A stretch of 64,000 nucleotides of DNA, from NCBI RefSeq assembly GCF_019192965.1, contig NZ_JAHTKU010000005.1:185054-249053 (forward strand), read 5' to 3'. Positions within the stretch are counted from its first letter, which is position 1. Each line of letters starts with the position of its first letter. The translations under genes and the position numbers were made by a program. The notes under the pieces were generated by a model that had not been told where the DNA came from, searched no databases, and saw only the letters and a list, made by a program, of their open reading frames with translations. This DNA is from Nocardioides daeguensis. Its GTDB lineage: Bacteria > Actinomycetota > Actinomycetes > Propionibacteriales > Nocardioidaceae. Positions 56,932 to 64,000 of the stretch are shown in pieces.

Positions 56932-59900
56932 CTACTTGATCCTCACCTTGGCCGTCTTGAGCACCACGGTCGTGTAGCCGGGCAGGGTCCAGGCCACGAC
57001 GGCGCGGACCTTGGTGCCGCGGTACAGCGCGGTGTCCAGCTTCAGCGTCTTCTTCGTGGCGCCCGGGACCGGCTTCTTGCCGACCAGCCACTGCACCGTG
57101 ACGGTGGCGCCCGCCGGCACGACCGTCGGGAGGACGACCTTGAGCCTCTTGCCGACCTTGGCCTTGCCGGCCAGGGACACCGTGCCGCTCACCTTCAGCT
57201 TGCCGGCGGCGACCGGTGCCGTCGGCACCGTGAGCACGGCCCGGTCGGCATAGCCGGCCTTGTGGGCCGTCACCTCGACCACGAGCGCCCACCCGACGGC
57301 GCCCGGCGGGACCACCAGGGTCTTGCCGGTGCCGATCGGGGTGGTGGAGCCGAACTGGAACCACCGGTAGGTGAAGCGGTCCGGCTTGTCCGTCCAGGTG
57401 CCGTCCTGGGCCGTGACCGTCTCCCCGACCCGGGCGGTGCCGGTGAGGGAAGGACGGACGGTGAACGCCTGGGTGGCCGGGGGGATGACCGCACCCGTGT
57501 GCTCGGAGTCCGCCGAGCTCTCGGCGTACCCGGGCACCGACGCGGTCACGGTGACCCACAGCTTCTTGCCGTCGGCTGCGGCCGGGACGACCAGCTCCTT
57601 GCCGGTGCCGATCGGGTCGTCGGAGTCGGCCCGGAACCAGACGTAGGTGAAGCCGTCCGGCGCGGGAGCAGGCGTCCAGGTGCCCGGGTCGGCCGTGACG
57701 GTCCTGCCCACCTGGGCCGTGCCGACCACCGTCGGGGGCGCGGTGTTGACCAGGTCGCCCAGGGCGACCGCACCCGACGGCGCCGAGCCGGCGACGCCGT
57801 CCTCGTAGCCCGCCGCCTTCGCGGTGACCTCGACCGTGAGCAGCTTGCCGGCGGCACCCGCCGGGACGACGAGCTCCTTGCCGGTGCCGATCGGGGTCGC
57901 CGTACCGGCCTGGAACCACCGGTAGGTGTAGCTGTCCGGGGTGACCGACCAGGTGCCGTTGCCGGCGGTGACGGTCTTCGCGACCTTGACCTCGCCGGTG
58001 ATGCTCGGGGCGGCCGTGTTCGCCAGGTCGCCGGGTGCGACCGCGGCCGTCGGCTCCGAGGTCGCGGACGCGACCTGGTAGCCGACCTTGACCCCGGTGA
58101 CCTTCACCGTCAGCTTCTTGCCCAGGGCACCGACCGGGACGACCAGGTTCTTCGTCGTGCCGATCGGCTCGGTCGTGCCGGCCTGGTACCACTGGTAGGC
58201 GTAGGTGCCCGGCGTCGGGGACCAGGCGCCCTCGACCGCCGTGAGCGTGGCGCCGACCTTGGCCTCACCCGTGATCGCCGGGGTCGGCGGGGTCGCGAAG
58301 CTGCCGGCGTCGACCGCCGCGGACGGGTCCGAGGTGGCCGTGCTGTCGTGGTGGCCCAGCTTGACCGCGGTGACCTCGACGGTGAGGGTCTTGCCCCACG
58401 CGCTGGTCGGGATCTCCAGCTGCTCGCCCGTGCCGATCGGCTCGGCCGTGCCGGCCTGGAACCAGCGGTAGGTGTAGCTGTCCGGGGTGTCGGACCAGGT
58501 GCCCTCGACCGCGCTGACCGTGCCGCCGACCACGAGGTCGCCGGAGATCGTCGGCTTGACCGTGTTGGCCAGGCCGGCCGGGGTGACCGCCGCGGTCGGG
58601 TCCGAGGTGGCGACACCGCTGGTGTGGCCGGCCTTGGTCGCGGTGACCTTCACGCTCAGCGTCTTGCCGACCGCACCGGCCGGGACGACGAGCGTCCTGC
58701 TGGTGCCGATCGGGGTCGCCGTACCGGCCTGGAACCACTCGTAGGTGTAGGCGTCGGGGGTCGCCGACCAGGTGCCCTCGAGCGCGGTGACCGTGCTGCC
58801 CACCGCGACCGCGCCGGAGACCGTCGGCTTGGCCGTGCTGGTGAGCACGCCCTGCGCCACGGCGGCCGACGGGAGCGAGGTGGCGACGCCGTCGGCGTAC
58901 CCGGCCTTCGTGGCCGTGACCTCGAGCGTGAGCTGCTTGCCCAGGGCGCCGGCCGGGACCACGAGGTCCTGATCGGTACCGATCGGGTCGGTCGTGCCGG
59001 ACTGGAACCACCGGTAGGTGAAGGCGTCCGGCGTCGCGGACCAGGTGCCCGTGTCGGCGGTGATCGTCTCGCCGACCTTCGGGTCCGCGTCCGGGATCGT
59101 CGGGGCCTCGGCGTTGACGAGCGTGAGACCGAGCTCCGCGTCGATGTGCGTCTGGTCCGCGCCGGCGACGACGACCGTGTCCGCACCCGCGAGGGTGAGG
59201 CTGTCGTCGTAGTACTCGTCGGTGAACGCGCCGTCCCACGAGCTGAAGCCCACGCGGAAGCTGCCGTCCGGGACGAGGACGGCGTAGCTGCCGTCCTCGT
59301 CGGACCAGGTGCCGTCGACCGGCGTCCAGTCGCCGCCGTCCTCGGCGTACACCGAGACGCTGGCGTCGGCGACGGGCACGTCGGCGTTGTCGGTGAGGGT
59401 GCCGGTGATCAGCGACCCCTCGGCCAGCGCGGCGTCGATGTCCGGCGTGGTGGTGTCGGGGCCGGCGACGGCGACCGCCGTACCGGCGTCGGGCGTCGCC
59501 GCATCGTCGTAGAACTCCGGCAGGTAGCGGCAGTCCGCGCCCGAGCAGAGCTCGAAGAAGCCGACCCGGTGGCTGCCCGGAGCCGCGTGCAGCGTGTACT
59601 TCCCGGTCTCGTCGGTGGTCGCGAAGCCGACCGGGCTCCAGTAGGTCTCGCCGTCCTCGGTCTCCTCGTCGAAGACGACGACCTGGACGTCGGCGATCGG
59701 CGCACCGCCGTCCTCGGCCGTCACGGTGCCGGTGATCTTGCCGTTCTTCGCCAGCGTCCCGTTGCGTCCGGGCAAGGTGAGGGTGCCGCCCAGCGTGACG
59801 TCCTTGCCGGTCTCCAGCGTGGCGGCCTCCTGCCAGTACTCGGTCTGGAAGATGTCGGCACAGGGCCACTCGGCGCAGCCCTCGTCGAAGGACAGCCGGT

Positions 59901-61161
59901 AGGTTCCGGGCGGCGCGGGGAGCGCGTACGCACCGGTCGCATCGGCACTCGCCGAGGCGACCTGGTCCCAGTAGGTGAAGGTCTCGCCGTCGTACACCTC
60001 GGTGACCTGCTGCAGCGCCCTGACCCGGGCGCCGGCGATCGGGGCGCCGCCGTCCTGCTCGGTCACCGTTCCGGTGACCCTCGGGTTGCGCGTGAGCGCG
60101 GCGTTGACGTTGCCGACCGCGCCGCTGTTGCCGACGGTGACGTCGTTCGCGGCCTCGACGGTGGCCTTGTCGTCCCAGAACTCGGCGCGGTACTCCTGGC
60201 TGCACTCGCCGTCGGCCGAGCAGGGACCCTCGAAGCCGATCCGGTAGGCGCCGGGTGCCAGGTAGAGCTCGTAGCTGCCGGTGCCGTCAGCCGTGGCGGC
60301 GTGGCCCGGCTCCCAGGACGAGTCCGCGCCGTCCTGGACCAGTTGGTAGGCCGTCACCTGGGCGCCGCCGATGCCGGTCGCGGAGTCGGTCACGCTCACC
60401 TTGCCGGTGACCTTGGCGTTCGGCACCAGCTTGGCGTTGACCTGGCTGCGTCCCGACGCGCCGACCACCAGGTCGGTGGCGTTCTCGACGCTCGCCGCGT
60501 TGGCGTAGTAGACCTCGCGGAGGTGGTTGTCGGCGGTCGAGAAGCCCACCCGGTAGGTGCCCGGCTCGGCCCACAACGTGTAGCTGCCGTTGGCGGCCGT
60601 GGTCGTCTCGTTGACGCAGTACCAGCCGCTCCAGTCCTCGTCGGCGAACTGCTGGTAGAGGCACACGTCGACGCCCGCGACGCCCGTGGCGAGCAGACCC
60701 TGCGTGGCCTTGCCGGTGATCGCGGCGTTCGGCTGCATCGCGAGGTCGACGTCGGTGGCGGGCGGCTCGATGCCGGTCGCGTTGACCTCGTCGGTGCCGC
60801 CGACGAAGGTGGCGGCGTACCGGTTGTCGTCACTGAACGCGCCCACGTGGTAGCTGCCACCCAGCGAGGCGGGCAGGGTGTCGAACGCGTAGGCACCGCC
60901 CGTGCCGCTCGTCGTGTCCTGGCACCAGTACCAGTCGCCGTCCTCGTTGCAGTAGAGGACGACGGTCATGCCGGCGAGGGGCGTTCCGGCGCCCGCCGCG
61001 GTGACCTTGCCGCTGATGCCGGTCGTCGCCGCCTGCGCGACCGGTGCGGTCGCGGTGGTCAACGCGACGAGCCCCACCAGGGCCAGGGCGGTGGTCAGCA
61101 CCGCGGTGAGCAGGCGAACCACCGGTCCACGGGCGTGCGTACGCATCAATCGACTCCCCAT
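56932..61161 (-). CDS. Large secreted repeat protein: carboxypeptidase-regulatory-like repeats then Ig-like repeats
   Basis: 1409 residues. A signal peptide (LLTAVLTTALALVGLVALTT, then APVAQA) is followed by six CarboxypepD_reg-like units of about 100-115 residues, each beginning with a G-K/T-V/L strand (ISGKV, AITGKA, KVTGKV, RVTGTV, KITGTV, LITGTL) and ending in Tyr-rich strands such as AYRIGF. From about residue 680 seven Ig-like units of 91 residues follow, each with WFQAGTATPIGT and VTATKAGY. The final unit diverges and ends TVVLKTAKVRIK with no LPxTG or membrane anchor. Likely role is a wall-associated or released adhesin-type protein (inference). ATG 61161 and an internal ATG 61146 are both possible starts. 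Confidence 0.85.
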   Translation of the reverse strand: MGSRLMRTHARGPVVRLLTAVLTTALALVGLVALTTATAPVAQAATTGISGKVTAAGAGTPLAGMTVVLYCNEDGDWYWCQDTTSGTGGAYAFDTLPASLGGSYHVGAFSDDNRYAATFVGGTDEVNATGIEPPATDVDLAMQPNAAITGKATQGLLATGVAGVDVCLYQQFADEDWSGWYCVNETTTAANGSYTLWAEPGTYRVGFSTADNHLREVYYANAASVENATDLVVGASGRSQVNAKLVPNAKVTGKVSVTDSATGIGGAQVTAYQLVQDGADSSWEPGHAATADGTGSYELYLAPGAYRIGFEGPCSADGECSQEYRAEFWDDKATVEAANDVTVGNSGAVGNVNAALTRNPRVTGTVTEQDGGAPIAGARVRALQQVTEVYDGETFTYWDQVASASADATGAYALPAPPGTYRLSFDEGCAEWPCADIFQTEYWQEAATLETGKDVTLGGTLTLPGRNGTLAKNGKITGTVTAEDGGAPIADVQVVVFDEETEDGETYWSPVGFATTDETGKYTLHAAPGSHRVGFFELCSGADCRYLPEFYDDAATPDAGTAVAVAGPDTTTPDIDAALAEGSLITGTLTDNADVPVADASVSVYAEDGGDWTPVDGTWSDEDGSYAVLVPDGSFRVGFSSWDGAFTDEYYDDSLTLAGADTVVVAGADQTHIDAELGLTLVNAEAPTIPDADPKVGETITADTGTWSATPDAFTYRWFQSGTTDPIGTDQDLVVPAGALGKQLTLEVTATKAGYADGVATSLPSAAVAQGVLTSTAKPTVSGAVAVGSTVTALEGTWSATPDAYTYEWFQAGTATPIGTSRTLVVPAGAVGKTLSVKVTATKAGHTSGVATSDPTAAVTPAGLANTVKPTISGDLVVGGTVSAVEGTWSDTPDSYTYRWFQAGTAEPIGTGEQLEIPTSAWGKTLTVEVTAVKLGHHDSTATSDPSAAVDAGSFATPPTPAITGEAKVGATLTAVEGAWSPTPGTYAYQWYQAGTTEPIGTTKNLVVPVGALGKKLTVKVTGVKVGYQVASATSEPTAAVAPGDLANTAAPSITGEVKVAKTVTAGNGTWSVTPDSYTYRWFQAGTATPIGTGKELVVPAGAAGKLLTVEVTAKAAGYEDGVAGSAPSGAVALGDLVNTAPPTVVGTAQVGRTVTADPGTWTPAPAPDGFTYVWFRADSDDPIGTGKELVVPAAADGKKLWVTVTASVPGYAESSADSEHTGAVIPPATQAFTVRPSLTGTARVGETVTAQDGTWTDKPDRFTYRWFQFGSTTPIGTGKTLVVPPGAVGWALVVEVTAHKAGYADRAVLTVPTAPVAAGKLKVSGTVSLAGKAKVGKRLKVVLPTVVPAGATVTVQWLVGKKPVPGATKKTLKLDTALYRGTKVRAVVAWTLPGYTTVVLKTAKVRIK
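57200..59118. repeat. Seven ~273-bp coding repeats
   Basis: The Ig-like units are also DNA repeats. The GGAACCA-type core falls at about 59004, 58731, 58458, 58185 and 57912, exact 273-bp steps, then 57633 and 57357 (279 and 276). The even spacing suggests recent duplication or recombination. This kind of array often changes copy number. Confidence 0.85.
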
Positions 61162-61291
61162 AAGTCGTCAGCGCCGCACGTCCCGGAGACATACGGCTGC
61201 TGGCCGGAGGCTAACCAGCGCAGGAGGTCCGTGTCCGGCGTTCCGCGGAAATCTTCAGAGCGGTCTCAAAACCGTGCCGTACGGCGCAGGC

Positions 61292-61879
61292 TCACCAGGT
61301 GCGCGTGGGCGGCACGACGTCGCGGCAGTCGATCTCGGCGCTGCTGATCCGGTCGACCCGCCAGCCGGCCGGGGCCGACACCAGCCGGAAGGTCACGCCG
61401 GCCACCGCCCGCGAGCGGGTACGACGGACCGTGCGCGACTCCTGGGTCCACCCGGACACCAGCACGCACGCCTCGACGTCGCGGTGGGTGTCGTCGACGG
61501 GACGCGCGCCCAGCGGCGCGACCGGGAGCGGACCCGGGAAGTACCGGCCCCACTCGGCTCCCGCATGCCGCTCCATCCAGTCCCGCACCGCGGGCGCCGT
61601 CGCGTCGGTCGCGCCGGCGAAGGTGCGGTCGCCCTTGTTGACCGCCCGGGCGTACGCCGCGGCCCAGGCGTCGATCGCCCGCCCCGGTGCGCTGGCGAGC
61701 AGCTCGGCGTCGGCCGTCGGGGGCGGTGCGGTCCGCGACGGGGTCGCTGCCGTCGTACCGGGCTGTGCCGCATCGTCGCCATCGCCCGAGCCACCGCCCG
61801 AGGAGCAGCCGGCAGTGAGCAGGAGCAGGGTCGCCGCGGCGAGGGCGGCGGGCCGGCGGAGCAAGAGCATGGGGCGCAT
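61292..61879 (-). CDS. Secreted lipoprotein of unknown function
   Basis: 195 residues. The signal peptide ends in a lipobox, LLLLTAGCSSGGG, with Cys25 as the lipidated residue. A Gly/Asp and Thr/Pro linker follows, then a globular domain with YARAVNKGDRTFAGATDATA and RVDRISSAEIDCRDV (two Cys in all). I recognise a DUF6318-like pattern (short actinobacterial lipoproteins with a signal and Thr/Pro linker), but not securely. ATG 61879 opens with MRPMLLLRRPAALAAATLLL. It is on the same strand as the repeat protein, 130 bases upstream of it. Confidence 0.75.
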   Translation of the reverse strand: MRPMLLLRRPAALAAATLLLLTAGCSSGGGSGDGDDAAQPGTTAATPSRTAPPPTADAELLASAPGRAIDAWAAAYARAVNKGDRTFAGATDATAPAVRDWMERHAGAEWGRYFPGPLPVAPLGARPVDDTHRDVEACVLVSGWTQESRTVRRTRSRAVAGVTFRLVSAPAGWRVDRISSAEIDCRDVVPPTRTW

Positions 61880-61985
61880 TATGGCGCTGCCGCCGCTGCG
61901 ACACTCCGGTTCCGACGCCGCCTGCTTCCCGCGGGCCGCCCCGGTCCCGCCGTCCCGGCTCTCGGCCGGGCGCCGCGCTCACGGT

Positions 61986-62555
61986 TCAGGAGCGCGCCGC
62001 CTCGAGGATCTGCGACAGCTCGGCCACCACGTCATCGAGCGCGTCCGCGTTGGACGACGCGCGGCACAGTCCGATCGCTCCCTCGACCGAGGCGATGACG
62101 GTGCGCGCGAGCCGCGGTGCGCGCTCCTCGGGGACCCCGGATGCCACCAGCGCCCCGGCGAGGGCACGATTCCAGTCGTCGAACACGTCCCGGGCAGCCT
62201 GCCGCGGCCCGGGCTCGGTCGCCGAGGCGGCGGCGAGCACGGAGCATCCCGCCTCGTAGCCACTGCGAGTCAGGACCGAGCGCCACATCTCGGCGAACGC
62301 CTGCAGCACGCCGACCGGGCCGGTCGCCGGGGTGTTGTCGATCAGCGCCACGACCTGGGCCCCCTCGAGGCGTACCGCCTCGTCGACGAGCTGCGCCTTC
62401 CCGCCGGGGAAGTAGTGGTAGGTGGAGCCCAGGGGAACCTCGAAGCGCTCCGCGAGCGCCCGCAGGCTCATCGCGTCCACACCACCGTGCCCGATCATCC
62501 GGGCAGCGCCGGCCACCATCCGGGCCCGGGCATCGCCGCGTCGCTGTGCACTCAC
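61986..62555 (-). CDS. TetR family regulator (LmrA/YxaF-like)
   Basis: 189 residues from GTG 62555. The helix-turn-helix is MSLRALAERFEVPLGSTYHY followed by FPGGKAQLVDEAVRL; PLGSTYHYFPGGK is typical of the LmrA/YxaF_QacR-like group. The C-terminal domain (GCSVLAAASATEPGPRQAAR, VIASVEGAIGLCRAS) is that group's ligand domain. It is divergent from the alpha/beta hydrolase, 49 bases apart. Control of that gene through repeats around its promoter is an inference. Confidence 0.85.
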   Translation of the reverse strand: MSAQRRGDARARMVAGAARMIGHGGVDAMSLRALAERFEVPLGSTYHYFPGGKAQLVDEAVRLEGAQVVALIDNTPATGPVGVLQAFAEMWRSVLTRSGYEAGCSVLAAASATEPGPRQAARDVFDDWNRALAGALVASGVPEERAPRLARTVIASVEGAIGLCRASSNADALDDVVAELSQILEAARS

Positions 62556-62568
62556 GGCGCCATCGTAC

Positions 62569-62597
62569 TTGCACGTCTATGACGAGTGTCCTAATGT
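62569..62597 (+). promoter_or_regulatory. Promoter of the alpha/beta hydrolase with flanking direct repeat
   Basis: TTGCAC (62569-62574) and TAATGT (62592-62597) are spaced 17 bp. ATG 62605 follows after 7 bases, so the mRNA should be leaderless. TCTATGACG(A/G) occurs at 62576 and again at 62613, each followed by a TGT-TAA-like segment, flanking the -10 and start. Confidence 0.7.
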
Positions 62598-62604
62598 GCT
62601 CGCC

Positions 62605-63501
62605 ATGACGCTCTATGACGGTTGTTATAACGACCTCTCGGTCGCCGCCGCGAGCCCGCAGATCGCCGTCGAGCCGGCGCACTTCCTCGCCGACGACGGC
62701 CACCAGCTGCGCGGCACCTGGTTCGTGCCGGCCGACGCCCCGATCGGCGCGGTCATCGTCGCTCCGGCGATGGCGACCCGCTCGTCGTACTACACCGCGT
62801 TCGCGACCTGGCTGGCCGAGGCGGGCTTCCTCGCGCTGACCTACGACTACCGGGGCATGGGCACGGTCGCCGAGCTGCGTGCGGCCCGCGACACCAGCCT
62901 GCTCACCTGGGGCGGCGACGCCGCACGGGCCCTGGAGACCCTGCTCGAGCGGGCCGAGGGCCTGCCGGTCACCTACCTGGGCCACAGCATGGGCGCCCAG
63001 CTGCTCCCCTTCGTGCGTCACGACCTGGTCTCGCGGATCGTGATGGTCTCCACCGGCGTGGGCAGCTGGCGGTTCAACCGCCCCCGGATCAAGGTGCCGG
63101 CCTGGCTGATGTTCCGAGTCGTCGCACCGGTGACCACCCGACTGGTCGGCTACTACCCCGGTGGAGCGCTGCGGATGACCGGCGACCTCCCGACCGGCGC
63201 GATGCGGCAGTGGGCCCGATGGTGCCTGGCTGCGGACTACTTCGCGGTCGACGTACCGGACATCCACGCCCGCTTCGCGGCGATCACGGCGCCCCTCACC
63301 TCCGTGCACTTCACCGACGACGAGCTCTTGGCCGAGCCCGCGATGAGCGCGATGGAGGCACTGTTCACCGGCACCGCTGTCGACGTACGCCGCCTGGCCC
63401 CCGCCGACCTCGGGGCCGACCGGGTCGGCCACCACGGACTGTTCCGGGCGCGGCTGCGTCCCGCCTGGAACGAGCTGGTCGCCCCGCTGCTCGCCACCTG
63501 A
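62605..63501 (+). CDS. Alpha/beta hydrolase (serine aminopeptidase-like)
   Basis: 298 residues. The nucleophile elbow is TYLGHSMGAQLLPF (GHSMG) and the oxyanion region is AVIVAPAMATRSSYYTAFAT. A C-terminal GHHGLF segment supplies the His and FTDDELLAEPAM the Asp area. The family is hydrolase_4-like and the substrate is unknown. ATG 62605 is preferred because of the leaderless promoter. Its opening (TLYDGCYNDLSVAAASPQ) is unusual, so a later start cannot be excluded. It is divergent from an LmrA-type TetR. Confidence 0.85.
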   Translation: MTLYDGCYNDLSVAAASPQIAVEPAHFLADDGHQLRGTWFVPADAPIGAVIVAPAMATRSSYYTAFATWLAEAGFLALTYDYRGMGTVAELRAARDTSLLTWGGDAARALETLLERAEGLPVTYLGHSMGAQLLPFVRHDLVSRIVMVSTGVGSWRFNRPRIKVPAWLMFRVVAPVTTRLVGYYPGGALRMTGDLPTGAMRQWARWCLAADYFAVDVPDIHARFAAITAPLTSVHFTDDELLAEPAMSAMEALFTGTAVDVRRLAPADLGADRVGHHGLFRARLRPAWNELVAPLLAT

Positions 63502-63583
63502 GCCCAGCGCCATCCGCGAGCACGGTCGTACGGGCTCGGCCGACGACCTCCTCACGCCCGCGCGCGACAACGGAAGGAACACC

Positions 63584-63877
63584 ATGCAGCAGCACCTGGC
63601 CCCGAGGTTCGGCATCGCCATCCTCGTCCTGGCCGCCACCATCGGGCCGTACCCGCCTCCTCCGCACGCCTCCCGCCCCCTTGAACGCGACGACCGCAGG
63701 AACGCCATGAAGAACGGCACCGCCACAGCGCCGACATCGAGGACGGCTCCCTGGATGGCCGCGACCTGCGCGACGGTTCGGCGTCCACCCGATCCGGGCC
63801 GGGGCACTGCCGCGCCGACCGGCTGGCAGGTCACCTCTGCCACCACCACGGACACCCCCCTACAGGTGACCAGCTGA
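63584..63877 (+). CDS. Doubtful small ORF
   Basis: 97 residues with a good ribosome site (GGAAGG, 6 bases before ATG 63584). The start QQHLAPRFGIAILVLAATIG looks like an export signal, but the rest is low-complexity Pro/Arg/Thr without clear structure. It could be a short exported peptide or the broken start of a longer gene. Reported only because the ribosome site is strong. Confidence 0.3.
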   Translation: MQQHLAPRFGIAILVLAATIGPYPPPPHASRPLERDDRRNAMKNGTATAPTSRTAPWMAATCATVRRPPDPGRGTAAPTGWQVTSATTTDTPLQVTS

Positions 63878-63908
63878 TATGTAGCGGCTTCCTGTCAAGA
63901 GGCAGGGT

Positions 63909-63944
63909 GAGGCGCCCGTCCCCGATGGTGGGGGCGGGCGCCTC
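63909..63944 (+). terminator. GC-rich hairpin with following T-rich bases
   Basis: Arms 63909-63918 (GAGGCGCCCG) and 63935-63944 are complementary and extended by CCCC/GGGG inside. TGGTTTCGTT follows on the plus strand. It would end any transcript from the left. Confidence 0.7.
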
Positions 63945-64000
63945 TGGTTTCGTTGACGTTGTCGATGGTGAGCGTGTCGTTGGCGACGCGCGGTCAGACT

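Larger units (their letters stand above)
63502..64000. other. Gene-poor end of window
   Basis: Apart from the doubtful ORF at 63584 and the hairpin at 63909, I see no supported gene. The bases from 63945 to the end have no open frame of useful length on either strand. A gene may begin beyond the window. Confidence 0.6.

Noticed and set aside
57262..61347. A 1361-residue open frame on the plus strand opposite the repeat protein
   Set aside because: Composition is Arg/Gly/Asp-rich shadow sequence. The minus frame has a signal peptide and ordered repeats.
63945..64000. Start of a transposase at the right end
   Set aside because: No open frame or terminal repeat is visible in the available bases.

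Overview
The window is high-GC actinobacterial DNA. Gene style (4-base ATGA/GTGA overlaps, many leaderless starts), a GTP-dependent PEP carboxykinase, a deazaflavin-type oxidoreductase, an adnAB-free RecBCD set, a KstR2-type sterol regulator and DUF222-HNH genes together suggest Nocardioides or a close relative (inference; no 16S rRNA or other marker is present). No tRNA, rRNA or CRISPR array was found.

Layout. 1-3413: end of a two-domain CoA-transferase, a MaoC-like protein, and a convergent secreted lytic transglycosylase. 3490-6160: a small island of lower GC with an integrase remnant, an AlbA/RecG-like ATPase regulator preceded by a striking AGAGT-rich operator, and a DUF3024 gene. 6163-9308: menB, a MerR regulator with a thioredoxin, a deazaflavin-dependent reductase, a 22-bp repeat array and an ACT-domain protein. 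9377-17966: recC-recB-recD, translationally coupled, with a repeat inserted in frame in recB. 17978-21694: a five-gene run (NTF2-like, PGPGW membrane protein, sugar O-acetyltransferase, patatin, tandem-TetR fusion). 21764-23536: a membrane class III cyclase and a long inverted repeat. 23539-28443: an MmpL transporter with its TetR, under a perfect 27-bp palindrome, and a PucR-type regulator. 28572-33633: KstD-like flavoprotein, zinc alcohol dehydrogenase, palindrome cluster, PEP carboxykinase. 33802-39400: AAA/STAND-like ATPase, secreted beta-propeller protein, membrane protein, small acidic protein, TetR. 39499-41494: Lrp regulator divergent from a PLP decarboxylase. 41555-45515: a KstR2-like regulator divergent from a FadD3-like ligase across an exact KstR2-type box, then an atypical SDR and an arylamine N-acetyltransferase. 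45544-49526: an APC permease plus putrescine-oxidase-like operon facing a TetR across two tandem operators. 49809-51557: an SOS-controlled DUF222-HNH protein and a small protein. 51642-56850: Lrp regulator, amino acid dehydrogenase and a fused indolepyruvate-type oxidoreductase. 56932-64000: a 1409-residue secreted repeat protein, a lipoprotein, a TetR/hydrolase pair and a nearly empty end.

How the genes work together. Several regulator-target pairs can be read from the DNA: MerR/thioredoxin, TetR/MmpL, KstR2/FadD3, TetR/permease-amine oxidase, Lrp/amino acid dehydrogenase-oxidoreductase, LexA box/HNH. Metabolic themes are steroid or other CoA-thioester catabolism, amine and amino acid breakdown, and gluconeogenesis. 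No complete new system is proven; the best candidates for novelty are the AlbA-ATPase island, the AAA/STAND-like protein, the SDR without catalytic Tyr, and the repeat elements.
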